Assembly: GCA_963806145.1 (NCBI GenBank)
Contig: CAWDXD010000021.1
Span: forward strand, 3,665 to 67,664
Direction of reading: 5' to 3'
DNA from: DASXKD01 sp963806145
Lineage (GTDB): Bacteria; Actinomycetota; Actinomycetes; Streptosporangiales; Streptosporangiaceae
Length of the DNA stretch: 64,000 nucleotides
In this document: piece by piece, positions 7,721-15,830 of the stretch
Layout of the letters: each line of letters begins with the position of its first letter
How positions within the stretch are numbered: the first letter of the stretch is position 1
The notes under the pieces: generated by a model
What the model was told of the DNA's origin: nothing
What the model saw: the letters and a program-made list of their open reading frames with translations, nothing else
The model's database searches: none
Made by a program: the position numbers and the translations under genes

Positions 7721-10492
7721 ATGCGCAAACTGGGGCGTTCTTGGTGGGTGGCTGCCGTGGCGGGCGCGGTCGCGCTGACGACCGCTGGTGGCCCGGCGTT
7801 GGCCGCGGCCGGCCCGGGCGGGTTCTCGCTGCGGCCGGTGTACCAGGCCGATGACTTCGCCCACGGCCAGGCCTTGTTCATCCTGCCCGCGGGGGAGAAC
7901 GGCTTGGTCAACGCGGCACAACTGGCGAAGTTCGAGGCGACGGGCCAGCGCCCGCCGCACAGCCAGGACCAGCTCGCGCCGTATGAGAACCTGGAGTTCG
8001 GTTACCCCTCGCTCACCGATTCCACGCTGCACAAGTACTACCTGGACGACTCGTTCGGGGTGAAGCCCGGCCAGGTCACCGTGACCGAGCACCCCTCGCC
8101 GAAGGTCCCGGTGGTCATCTACAGGGACCGCCACGACATCCCGCACATCTACGGGAAAACGAACGCCGCGCTGGCGTTCGGCTCCGGGTACGCCCAGGCG
8201 CAGGACCGGCTGTTCCTCATGGATGTGCTGCGCCACTACGGTGAGGGCACGCTCACCTCGCTGCTCGGCCCGTCCTGCGCCGACGAGCAGATGGATCACG
8301 ACGAGCTGTTGCTGGCGCCGTACACGACCGGACAGGCCAACGCCCAGATCAACGCGCTAGCGATCGAATACGGCGCGCAGGGCCGCCTCGCCGTGTCGAT
8401 GATCCGCTCGTACGTGCAGGGGATCAACGCCTACATCACCAAGGCGCTCACCGACCCGGCGCTGCTGCCGGTCGAGTACACGCTGTTCGGCCCGCCGAAG
8501 CCGTGGACGCCGGCGGACGTCGTCGGGGTCGCCGGGCTGATCGGCGGGATCTTCGGCGACGGCGGCGGCGGCGAGATCGCCAACTCTGCCCTGCTGCGCT
8601 ACCTGCAGGGGCAGCTCGGCAAGTCCGGGGGGGCGACCGCGTTCACCGACTTCAAGGAGCAGAACGACCCGGCCGCCCCGACGACCGTGGTGAACAAGTC
8701 CTTCCCCTACGAGATCCCCGGGCACGTCAACCCGGCGACGATCGCCATCCCCGACAACCCCGGCGCCCCGCTGAAGGGCGGCCCGGTGGACACCACGACC
8801 GGCTGCTCGGCCACCGCGCCCAGCAAGGCCGGGCTGTCGGTCATCGAGTCGCTGCTGCGGTTCCCGGCCCAGATGAGCAACGCCCTGGTGGTGGGGGCCA
8901 GCCACTCCGCCGACGGGCACCCGCTGGCGGTATTCGGCCCGCAGGTGTCCTACTTCGCCCCGCAGATCCTCATGCAGGAGGACCTGCACTCGCCCGGCTA
9001 CGACGCCGAGGGCGCGTCCTTCCCCGGCACGGGCTTCGTCGAACTGGGCCGCGGCGTTGACTACGCCTGGTCCGCCACGTCCGCGGGCAGCGACCTCACC
9101 GACCAGCGCCTGGAGCTGATCTGCAACCCGAACGGCGGCCCGGTGTCGCCGACGGGCACGTTCTATGAGTTCAAGGGCAAGTGCATCCCGATGGTGAACG
9201 AGACGTTCGCGGACGGGGCCATCAGCGGGAAGGCGCTCGACCACAAGATCCACCTGACCGTGCACGGGGTCGTCCAGGGCTGGACCACGGCCCGTGGCGG
9301 CAAGCCGGTGGCGGTGGTGAACCAGCGCTCCACCTACAACCATGACGTGGACTCGGTCATCGGGTTCCTGGGCTTTGGCGAGCCGGCCCTCACCCACAGC
9401 GCGAAATCGTGGATGACCGCCGCCAGCCATGTCGACTACACGTTCAACTGGTTCTACGTCGACAGCAAGGACATCGCCTATTACGTCAGCGGCCTGGACC
9501 CGGTGCGCCCCTCGGACGTGGACCCCAACCTGCCCACCTGGGGCACCGGCGGGTCCGAGTGGCTCGGGTTCCTGCCCGTGTCCAAGCACGTGCACCAGAT
9601 CAACCCGCCGCAGGGCTTCTTCGACAGCTGGAACAACAAGCCGGCCCCGAAGTTCTCCGCATCCGACGGCGAGTACGGCTACGGGCCGGTGTACCGGGTG
9701 CAGATGCTCACCACCCAGATCCGGCACCAGTTCGGCCTGCACCACGGCAAGATCACCCGGGCGGACCTGGTCCAGGCGATGGAGACCGCCGCGAGCCAGG
9801 ACCTGGACGGGCTGACCATCCTGCCGGCGCTGCTGCACGCGGTCGCCGGGCGGCCCGAACCGGTCGGCGTGAACCAGATGCTCGCCGCGCTGCGCGCTTG
9901 GCACGCCTCTGGCGCGCACCGGATCCTCGCCTCGCCCACCGCCACGCAGTACGAGCAGGCCGACGCCGTGGCGATCATGGACCAGCTCACCCCGGCGGTC
10001 ATCAAGGCCATCTTCGATCCGCTGTTCGCGGCCGGCGGCACGAACCCGGGCGGGTACAACGTCTTCCCGATGGGCTTCGTCAACGAGCCCTTCAACGGCG
10101 GCAGTCACCTGGGCTCCGCCTACGACGGCGGCTGGGAGGGTTACACGCTCAAGGCCCTCGACCAGTTCACCGGCACCAGCGTCGCGCAGCCCTTCAGCCC
10201 CGAGGTGACCACAAGACTCTGTAGCAGCAGCAGCGGGCTGAACTCCTGCGGTCCGGCGCTCGACGCCGCCCTGCTGTCCGCCTACCAGGCACTGGTCAAG
10301 GCGAACGGCGGGTCGAAGAACGTGAATGCCTGGACCCAGGACGCGAACACGGTCGCCACCGGGCTGACCATGCCGCAATACGACGCCATCGGCTTCCGGT
10401 CGCTGGGGATCGTCGGCCAGCCCAGCATCCCCTGGCAGAACCGGCCCACGTTCCAGCAAGTGGTCTCGTTCCCGGCACACCGCGCCGGGTGA
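7721..10492 (+). CDS. Secreted penicillin-acylase-family N-terminal-nucleophile amidohydrolase
   Basis: 923 residues. An N-terminal signal peptide (Arg/Lys, a hydrophobic core at residues 9-22, then ALA-AAG) suggests export. The alpha-chain region contains VPVVIYRDRHDIPHIYGKT and GYAQAQDRLFLMD, both typical of the family. The precursor is expected to be cut before Ser386 (MSNALVVGAS), the N-terminal nucleophile of the beta chain. HPLAVFGPQVSYFAPQ and YNHDVDSVIGF are further family blocks. Likely substrates are acyl-homoserine lactones, aculeacin-type lipopeptides or beta-lactams; these cannot be told apart by eye. Its last 14 codons and stop form the first copy of an 83-bp tandem repeat, so the natural C-terminus may have been altered. 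No strong ribosome binding site precedes the ATG. Confidence 0.88.
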   Translation: MRKLGRSWWVAAVAGAVALTTAGGPALAAAGPGGFSLRPVYQADDFAHGQALFILPAGENGLVNAAQLAKFEATGQRPPHSQDQLAPYENLEFGYPSLTDSTLHKYYLDDSFGVKPGQVTVTEHPSPKVPVVIYRDRHDIPHIYGKTNAALAFGSGYAQAQDRLFLMDVLRHYGEGTLTSLLGPSCADEQMDHDELLLAPYTTGQANAQINALAIEYGAQGRLAVSMIRSYVQGINAYITKALTDPALLPVEYTLFGPPKPWTPADVVGVAGLIGGIFGDGGGGEIANSALLRYLQGQLGKSGGATAFTDFKEQNDPAAPTTVVNKSFPYEIPGHVNPATIAIPDNPGAPLKGGPVDTTTGCSATAPSKAGLSVIESLLRFPAQMSNALVVGASHSADGHPLAVFGPQVSYFAPQILMQEDLHSPGYDAEGASFPGTGFVELGRGVDYAWSATSAGSDLTDQRLELICNPNGGPVSPTGTFYEFKGKCIPMVNETFADGAISGKALDHKIHLTVHGVVQGWTTARGGKPVAVVNQRSTYNHDVDSVIGFLGFGEPALTHSAKSWMTAASHVDYTFNWFYVDSKDIAYYVSGLDPVRPSDVDPNLPTWGTGGSEWLGFLPVSKHVHQINPPQGFFDSWNNKPAPKFSASDGEYGYGPVYRVQMLTTQIRHQFGLHHGKITRADLVQAMETAASQDLDGLTILPALLHAVAGRPEPVGVNQMLAALRAWHASGAHRILASPTATQYEQADAVAIMDQLTPAVIKAIFDPLFAAGGTNPGGYNVFPMGFVNEPFNGGSHLGSAYDGGWEGYTLKALDQFTGTSVAQPFSPEVTTRLCSSSSGLNSCGPALDAALLSAYQALVKANGGSKNVNAWTQDANTVATGLTMPQYDAIGFRSLGIVGQPSIPWQNRPTFQQVVSFPAHRAG

Positions 10493-10693
10493 CCGGCCCG
10501 GCCGTGCTGGTGGCAGAACCGGGCGCCGCGGCGTTCCAGCAAGTGGTCTCGTTCCCGGCACACCGCGCCGGGTGACCGGCCCGGCCGTGCTGGTGGCAGA
10601 ACCGGGCGCCGCGGCGTTCCAGCAAGTGGTCTCGTTCCCGGCACACCGCGCCGGGTGACCGGCCCGGCCGCGCTGGTGGCAGAACCGGGCGCC
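10451..10693 (+). repeat. 83-bp direct tandem repeat, three copies
   Basis: Copies start at 10451, 10534 and 10617, an exact 83-bp period. The first two are identical over the compared part, the third has one T-to-C change, and the array ends near 10693. Each unit begins ttccagcaagtggtctcgtt, contains the last codons and stop of the acylase gene, and carries about 40 bp of downstream sequence. The first copy is the coding one; the other two lie after the stop. The period is not a multiple of three and the units lack CRISPR architecture. Local slippage or unequal duplication at the 3' end of the gene is the simplest origin. Confidence 0.95.
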
Positions 10694-10720
10694 GGGTGAC
10701 CGGGTCGGCGGGTCAGCTGC

Positions 10721-12166
10721 TCAAGACCCTGCTGTCGCGCCACCCAGCCGGACCGGGGGAGCATAGGCCGGGACGAGCAGCGCCACGGCGGTGCAGGCGG
10801 TCAGGAACACGGTAGCCATGCCGAATGTCGCGGTGAACCCGGTCTGCGCGGGCAGGCCGCGCAGCGTGCTCGCGGCGACGAACGTCGCCGCGATCTGCCC
10901 GCCCAGCGCACCGCCGAGCGTGCGGAGCACCGTGTTCATCCCGCTGGCGACGCCCGTCTGCTGCGGCGGCACGGCCTGCACGATCAGGTTGCCCAGCGCC
11001 GCGAAGGCCAGGCCGATCCCGATCCCCAGCAGCATCGAGCTGATCAGCAAGTCGTAGGGGTGCCTGCTGGTGAACGTGAGCCAGCCACAGGCGACGGCAC
11101 TCACCGCGGCGCCGGCCACCAGCGCGCGCCGTGAGCCGAAACGCCGCTCCACCCGGCCCGCCAGTGAGCCGAGCGTGCCCATGCCGATCGCGCAGGGCAG
11201 CAGGTACAGCCCGGCGATCACGACCGAGGCCCCGTACCCGAAGCCGGTGCTGCGGGGCAACTGGGCAAGCTGGGGGAGCAGCAGGAACCACGCGTACAGC
11301 CCGGCGCCGACGAGGAAGGCCGCCAGGTTGGCGGTCCATACTCCGCGCACCCGCATCATCGTCATGTCGATCAGCGGATTGCTGCTGCGCAGCTCGACCA
11401 GTATCCATACGCAGCAAAGGGCCAGGCCGAACGTCAGGAGCACCAGCGTTTTCGGCCCAGTCCAGCCCCAGGTGCTTGTCTGGGCGATCGCGATCAGTAC
11501 CGCGGACAGGCCTGCGCTCATGAGGGCCGCCGCGGTCCAGTTCACCCTGCCGGGGGAGCGGACCGGCGACTCAGGGATGAAGCGCCAGGCGCATAGGGCA
11601 GCCACGACCATGATCGGCAGCGGGATCCAGAACAGCCAGTGCCAGTTCAGGTGCTCGTCGATGAGCCCGCCGACGACCAGCCCCAAGCCGCCCCCGACGC
11701 CGAGGATGGCGGACATCAGCCCAATGCTCCCGGCCACCCGGTCGGCCGGGAACTCGTCCCTGGCGATCCCGAACGCCAGCGGGAAGATGCCGCCGGCCAC
11801 CCCCTGGATGACACGCGCCACGATGAGCATCGCCAGCGAGGTGGACAGGGCGGCCAGCAGGGTCCCGGCGGCCAGCGTCAGCAAGGTCCACACCAGCAGC
11901 CGCTGCTTGCCGTACATATCGCCGAGCTTGCCGATGATCGCCGTGCCGATCGAGGCGGACAGCAGGAAGCCGGTCAGCAGCCAGGTGACACCGGTCTCGC
12001 TGGCGTTCAGGCTGTGCTGCAGGGTCGGCAGCGCCGGGATGACCGCCGAGCTGAGCACCGCATACGTCACCGCCGCCAGCGACAGCACGGCCAGGATCAC
12101 GTTCGGGTGGACGCGCTCCGCCTCGCGCGGTCCGGACAGCATCCCGTCACTGTAACCGAGCGCCAT
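10721..12166 (-). CDS. MFS transporter, DHA2 (14-TMS) drug-efflux type
   Basis: 481 residues with about 14 hydrophobic segments. The first loop contains the MFS motif-A stretch GKLGDMYGKQRLL (around residues 79-91). TM5 has the glycine-rich antiporter motif C region (SAILGVGGGLGLVVGG). TM1-2 (AVLSSAVIPALPTLQ) and the WLLTGFLLSASIGTAIIG segment are typical of the EmrB/QacA group. Proton-coupled export of drugs or metabolites is inferred. The start at 12166 gives a short cytoplasmic leader; the ATG at 12142 (MLSGPRE) is an alternative, and neither has a good ribosome binding site. It is convergent with the acylase gene, the tandem repeat lying between them. Confidence 0.88.
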   Translation of the reverse strand: MALGYSDGMLSGPREAERVHPNVILAVLSLAAVTYAVLSSAVIPALPTLQHSLNASETGVTWLLTGFLLSASIGTAIIGKLGDMYGKQRLLVWTLLTLAAGTLLAALSTSLAMLIVARVIQGVAGGIFPLAFGIARDEFPADRVAGSIGLMSAILGVGGGLGLVVGGLIDEHLNWHWLFWIPLPIMVVAALCAWRFIPESPVRSPGRVNWTAAALMSAGLSAVLIAIAQTSTWGWTGPKTLVLLTFGLALCCVWILVELRSSNPLIDMTMMRVRGVWTANLAAFLVGAGLYAWFLLLPQLAQLPRSTGFGYGASVVIAGLYLLPCAIGMGTLGSLAGRVERRFGSRRALVAGAAVSAVACGWLTFTSRHPYDLLISSMLLGIGIGLAFAALGNLIVQAVPPQQTGVASGMNTVLRTLGGALGGQIAATFVAASTLRGLPAQTGFTATFGMATVFLTACTAVALLVPAYAPPVRLGGATAGS

Positions 12167-12211
12167 GCCTGCCCTGCGTGGCCAGGTCTGCGGTCTGGCA
12201 GGCTTATCGCC

Positions 12212-12301
12212 ATGACTGAACCGTCAGCGGGAATGCCGGGCACCATGCCGTCCGCCGGTGACCCGCCGGCCATCGACACCAGCGTGGCGCACAGCGCCTA
12301 G
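12212..12301 (+). pseudogene. 5' remnant of a PF04672-type SAM-dependent methyltransferase gene
   Basis: A 29-codon frame reading MTEPSAGMPG... and ending PPAIDTSVAHSA before a TAG. PAIDTSVAHSAR is the conserved N-terminus of the large actinobacterial PF04672 methyltransferase family, where YWLGGKDNF normally follows. Here the next bases are the stop of the convergent flavoprotein gene (12298), so the gene was cut after about 29 codons. It is untranslated debris or at most a tiny peptide. The breakpoint is at or just before 12301. Confidence 0.65.
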
Positions 12302-13560
12302 CCCGCGAGCTCGCCGGCCTTTGGGCGGGGCGGCGGGGTCGAGGCTAGCAGGGCGGTGAGCGGGACGTCCGGGTCGGCCAGCGCGCCCGTGTCCACCTTG
12401 GCGCCCGACCGGATCAGGGCCTCGACGTCGGCGTTGACGTCCCAGACGTTGACGTTCATGCCGGCCGCGACCCGGCCGTCCCGCAGCCAGAAGGCGATGA
12501 ACTCACCGCCCGCGCGGTCGCCGCGGAACACCACCTCATCCCACTGCGGCGCGTACCCCGAGTACTCCATCCCCACGTCGTACTGGTCGGAGAAGAAGTA
12601 CGGGGTGCGGTCATAGCTGACCTGCTGGCCGAGCATCGCCCGGGCCGCGGCAGGGCCCTGGTGCAGCGCGTTCGCCCAGTGCTCGACGCGGACCTGCTGC
12701 TGGTAGGACGGGTGCCAGGCGTTCGCCACGTCGCCCGCCGCGAAGATGCCCGGCGCGGAGGTCGCCAGCCCGGCGTCCACCACGATGCCGTTGCTTGTAT
12801 CCAGCCCGGCCCCGGTGGCCAGCCCGGTCCGCGGTACCACGCCGATGCCGGCGACCACGAAGTCACACTCGATTTCCCGGCCACCGGTGGTACGGACCCG
12901 CTCGACCGCGCTGGCTCCCTCGAACGAGACGACCCCGTCACCGAGCACCAGCGTCACGCCGTGCTGGCGGTGCACGTCACGGTAGAAGGTCCCGATCTCG
13001 GTACCGAAAATCCGCTCGTTCGGCAGCGGCACCGGATCGACGACGGTGACCTCGCAGCCGCGCTGGCGCGCGGACGCGGCGATCTCGCTGCCGATCCAGC
13101 CGGCGCCGACCACCACCACGTGCCCGCCTGCGTCCAGCCTCTCCCGCAGCAGATCACAGTCGGCGAGCGTGCGCATGTAGTAGATGCCGTCGAGGTCCGC
13201 GCCGGGCACCTGCAGCCGCCGCGGCTCGGCGCCGGTCGCCAGCAGCAGCCGGTGGTAGCCGAGGCTGCGGCCGTCGTCCAGCGTCACCTGGGACCGTCCC
13301 GGCTCGACCGCCGTCACCGTTACCCCGGTGACCAGTTCGATCTCCTGCTGTGCGTAGAAGTCCTCCGGGTGCACGTGGGCCTTGTCCCGCTCGGACTCAC
13401 CGCGCAGGTAGTCCTTGGTCAGCGGCGGCCGCTCATAGGGCCGTTCCGGCTCGGCGCCGATCAGCACGACACGGCCGTCGAAGCCGCAGGTGCGCAACTC
13501 CTCCGCGGCCTTGGCGCCGGCCAGGCTGGCCCCCACGATCACGAACGTCGGCTTGGTCAT
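12298..13560 (-). CDS. FAD-dependent ferredoxin/rubredoxin reductase-type oxidoreductase
   Basis: 420 residues. The N-terminal FAD-binding fold has VIVGASLAGAKAAEEL (residues 7-22) and the family block PYERPPLTKDYLRG. A central NAD(P)H-binding motif VVVVGAGWIGSEIAA lies near residue 145, and GIFAAGDVAN gives the second FAD contact. The C-terminal part (EYSGYAPQWDEVVFRGD, then AFWLRDGRVAAGMNVN) is the reductase C-terminal domain of the ferredoxin-NAD reductases that serve P450s and dioxygenases. It presumably transfers electrons from NAD(P)H to a ferredoxin. It is divergent from a probable iron-sulfur regulator across a 149-bp spacer, so redox or iron control is plausible. No ferredoxin gene is adjacent. 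Confidence 0.88.
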   Translation of the reverse strand: MTKPTFVIVGASLAGAKAAEELRTCGFDGRVVLIGAEPERPYERPPLTKDYLRGESERDKAHVHPEDFYAQQEIELVTGVTVTAVEPGRSQVTLDDGRSLGYHRLLLATGAEPRRLQVPGADLDGIYYMRTLADCDLLRERLDAGGHVVVVGAGWIGSEIAASARQRGCEVTVVDPVPLPNERIFGTEIGTFYRDVHRQHGVTLVLGDGVVSFEGASAVERVRTTGGREIECDFVVAGIGVVPRTGLATGAGLDTSNGIVVDAGLATSAPGIFAAGDVANAWHPSYQQQVRVEHWANALHQGPAAARAMLGQQVSYDRTPYFFSDQYDVGMEYSGYAPQWDEVVFRGDRAGGEFIAFWLRDGRVAAGMNVNVWDVNADVEALIRSGAKVDTGALADPDVPLTALLASTPPPRPKAGELAG

Positions 13561-13585
13561 CGGTTTCCCCAGGTGCTGATCGGGC

Positions 13586-13662
13586 CGCCTTCTAAAGGAC
13601 GATTATTTGAACGATAGACTGAGTCTGGTAATTTAGTCAACATATCTCTCTTATAGAAGGCG
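13586..13662. promoter_or_regulatory. Inverted repeat in divergent promoter region, candidate operator
   Basis: CGCCTTCTA (13586-13594) and its exact reverse complement TAGAAGGCG (13654-13662) flank an unusually AT-rich 59-bp stretch between the flavoprotein gene (minus) and the SufR-like regulator (plus). The AT-rich stretch probably holds the divergent promoters. The 9-bp arms could be operator half-sites of the regulator encoded alongside, but the wide spacing makes this tentative. Confidence 0.35.
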
Positions 13663-13709
13663 CGCCGGTGCGGATCGGGCCGCAGCGGCCACCCTGGGAG
13701 GGAGGCGGC

Positions 13710-14414
13710 GTGGATCGCGATGGGATCGGCGCGGACCTGGCAGGGCTCGCCGGCCTGGCCGAGCCGACCAGGCGCGCCCTGTACCTCTACGTGCAGGGTC
13801 AGCGATCGGCGGTGAGCCGGGACGAAGCGGCCACAGGAGTGGGGGTGCCGCGGCACAGGGCCAAGTTCCACCTCGACAAGCTCGTCGAGGACGGCCTTCT
13901 CGAGGTCGAGTTCGCGCGGCGCACCGGGCGCCAGGGGCCGGGCGCGCGGCCGGCCAAGCTGTACCGTCCGGCTACGCGGGAGTTCGCGGTGACCCTGCCG
14001 CAGCGCAACTACGAACTTGCCGGGCGGCTCATGGCGCGCGGCATCACGGGGGCGCGCGGCGCGGGCCGGCCGGTGGTCGAGACTTTGGAACACGCCGCCC
14101 GGGAGCAGGGGCGCGAGCTGGCCGCCGCGGCGCTGCGGCGGGCGGGGGACGACCCGGCGCCCGAAGCGCTGCAGGCCGCGGCGCGCTCGGTGCTCGATGA
14201 GCAGGGATATGTGACTCGCGCAGACGGGACCTTTGCCAACTGCCCGTTCCACGCCCTCGTGGCCGAGCACACCGACCTGGTCTGCGGCATGAACCTGGCG
14301 ATCGTCGAGGGGATGCTCGGCGGGCTGCCCCCGCTGCCCGTCGTCGCCGTGCTCGACCCTGGTGAGGGGCGCTGCTGCGTCCGCCTGGCCGCCGCCGACC
14401 GCGCCGGTCCCTGA
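13710..14414 (+). CDS. SufR/ArsR-like winged-helix regulator with Cys cluster (probable Fe-S sensor)
   Basis: 234 residues from the GTG at 13710, preceded by a strong GGAGGGAGG about 5 bp away; an in-frame GTG at 13668 lacks this. The N-terminal winged helix (AEPTRRALYLYV, then PRHRAKFHLDKLVEDGLL) is followed by a linker. The C-terminal domain holds NCPFHALVAEHTDLVCGMNL and GRCCVRL, with C178, C192 and C222/C223. This Cys pattern is that of SufR-type repressors, which bind an iron-sulfur cluster. Divergent placement from the ferredoxin-reductase-type gene suggests it controls that gene and itself in response to iron-sulfur or redox status. That target is inferred. Confidence 0.8.
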   Translation: MDRDGIGADLAGLAGLAEPTRRALYLYVQGQRSAVSRDEAATGVGVPRHRAKFHLDKLVEDGLLEVEFARRTGRQGPGARPAKLYRPATREFAVTLPQRNYELAGRLMARGITGARGAGRPVVETLEHAAREQGRELAAAALRRAGDDPAPEALQAAARSVLDEQGYVTRADGTFANCPFHALVAEHTDLVCGMNLAIVEGMLGGLPPLPVVAVLDPGEGRCCVRLAAADRAGP

Positions 14415-14484
14415 CCAGCACCCGCAAGCATGGGCGGGATTTCGGCTGGCAGGGAGGGGCACCGCACGCCTGGACCCGGATCGT

Positions 14485-14533
14485 TTGACCCGGTCGGAGA
14501 CAGTGCAGTAGTGTCTTAGCAACCTAAGACACT
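14485..14533 (+). promoter_or_regulatory. Promoter with perfect 10+10 bp operator for the YtrA-type operon
   Basis: A -35 like TTGACC (14485-14490) and a -10 like TAGTGT (14509-14514) are spaced by 18 bp. Overlapping the -10 and the likely transcription start is a perfect palindrome, AGTGTCTTAG (14510-14519), CAAC, CTAAGACACT (14524-14533). A GGAG at 14534-14537 follows, 7 bp before the regulator's ATG. Operator overlap with the -10 fits autorepression by the GntR/YtrA protein encoded immediately downstream. Confidence 0.8.
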
Positions 14534-14544
14534 GGAGCATCACC

Positions 14545-14937
14545 ATGATCCGATTCCGGGTGGACGGGCGGTCCGGAGTGCCGCCTTACCTGCAGATCGT
14601 GCAGCAGGTGCGGCAGGCACTGCGGATGGGGGTGCTCGCCGTGGGCGACCAGCTCCCGAGCGTGCGGGAGGTGGTCGCGGCGACGGTGGTCAACCCCAAC
14701 ACGGTGCTGAAGGCCTACCGCGACCTGGAGCGCGAGGGCCTGGTCGAGGCGCGTGCCGGGCTCGGCACGTTCGTGCGGAGCCGGCCGCATGGCCCGCCGC
14801 CTGGCACTCACACGCGGCTCGGCCGCGGCCTGGCCCGCTGGGTGCGCGAGGCGCGCGACGCGGGACTTGACGACGAGTCGATCGAATCGCTGCTGCGGGT
14901 CACGCTGCGCGCGGCGGACGAGGAGGAGATCGCATGA
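14545..14937 (+). CDS. GntR-family transcriptional regulator, YtrA subfamily
   Basis: 130 residues. An N-terminal winged helix-turn-helix (PPYLQIVQQVRQALRMG, then LPSVREVVAATVVNPNTVLKAYRDLEREGLV) is followed by a short tail of about 45 residues and no large effector domain, which is the YtrA arrangement. Its stop overlaps the start of the ABC ATPase gene by 4 bp (ATGA), and a permease follows with the same overlap, so it is the first gene of a three-gene operon. The perfect palindrome at 14510-14533 is the obvious autorepressor site. YtrA-type operons commonly respond to cell-envelope stress or peptide antibiotics; the signal here is unknown. Confidence 0.92.
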   Translation: MIRFRVDGRSGVPPYLQIVQQVRQALRMGVLAVGDQLPSVREVVAATVVNPNTVLKAYRDLEREGLVEARAGLGTFVRSRPHGPPPGTHTRLGRGLARWVREARDAGLDDESIESLLRVTLRAADEEEIA

Positions 14938-15830
14938 CACCGGTGATCGAGACCAGCGGGCTGACCAAGCGGTACCGCAGGGTCACCGCGTTGTCCGATT
15001 GTTCCATCGCGGTTCCCGAGGGCCGGATATCCGCGCTGGTCGGGCCGAACGGCGCGGGGAAGACCACACTGCTCCGGCTGCTCTGCGGGCTGGCGAGCCC
15101 GACCAGCGGCGAGGCCGCCATCCTGGGCGGCGCGCCGCGCCAGGCCCCGGCCTTCCTCGCGGAGATCGGGTTCCTCGCCCAGGAGATCCCGCTGTACCGG
15201 CGGATGTCCGCCGAGGATCACATCGGCATCGGCGCGCACATGAACCCCCGGTGGGACGGCGAGTCGGTCAGGGACCGGCTGCGCGGGCTGAACATCCCGC
15301 TGGACGCGGCCGTGGGCACGCTGTCCGGGGGACAGCGTGCCCAGGTGGCCCTCGCGCTCACGCTGGCCAAGCGGCCGCGGGTCCTGCTGCTCGACGAGCC
15401 GGTCGCCGCGCTCGACCCGCTCGCCCGCCGGCATTTCCTCGGCACCCTCACCGACGCGGTGGCTGCGGGTGGGCTGACCGTCGTCTTGTCCTCGCATCTG
15501 GTCGCGGACATCGAGCGGGTCTGCGACCACCTCATCCTGCTCGCGTCCTCCCGCGTCCAGCTCTGCGGGGATATCGCGGGCCTCCTGAACGAGCACCGGG
15601 TGCTCGTCGGCCCGCGCAAGGACACCACGGCGATCGAACGGGACCACACCGTCGTGCACACCGAACGGACCGCGCGCCAGACCACGATGCTCGTGCGGCT
15701 GAACGGCCCGGTCGCCGACCCCAGGTGGGAGGCGGAGGACGTCAGCCTGGAGGACATGGTGCTCGCCTACATGGGCGCCGACGCGGCCCCGGCGATCGTG
15801 GAGCTGACCGCTGTGGGAGGCAAGCAATGA
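14934..15830 (+). CDS. ABC transporter ATP-binding protein
   Basis: 298 residues. Walker A GPNGAGKTT (residues 37-45), Q-loop region GFLAQEIPLYRRMS, signature LSGGQRAQ, Walker B VLLLDEPVAALD and the H-loop LSSHLVADIERV are all intact. The C-terminal 85 residues form an extra domain common in ABC-2-type exporters. It is translationally coupled on both sides (ATGA overlaps) to the YtrA-type regulator upstream and to the permease downstream. It most likely powers export or membrane remodelling with that single permease; the substrate cannot be read from sequence. Confidence 0.93.
   Translation: MTPVIETSGLTKRYRRVTALSDCSIAVPEGRISALVGPNGAGKTTLLRLLCGLASPTSGEAAILGGAPRQAPAFLAEIGFLAQEIPLYRRMSAEDHIGIGAHMNPRWDGESVRDRLRGLNIPLDAAVGTLSGGQRAQVALALTLAKRPRVLLLDEPVAALDPLARRHFLGTLTDAVAAGGLTVVLSSHLVADIERVCDHLILLASSRVQLCGDIAGLLNEHRVLVGPRKDTTAIERDHTVVHTERTARQTTMLVRLNGPVADPRWEAEDVSLEDMVLAYMGADAAPAIVELTAVGGKQ

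Noticed and set aside
10451..10693. CRISPR array
   Set aside because: The units are contiguous with no spacers, the period is 83 bp, and there are no cas genes; it is a simple tandem duplication.
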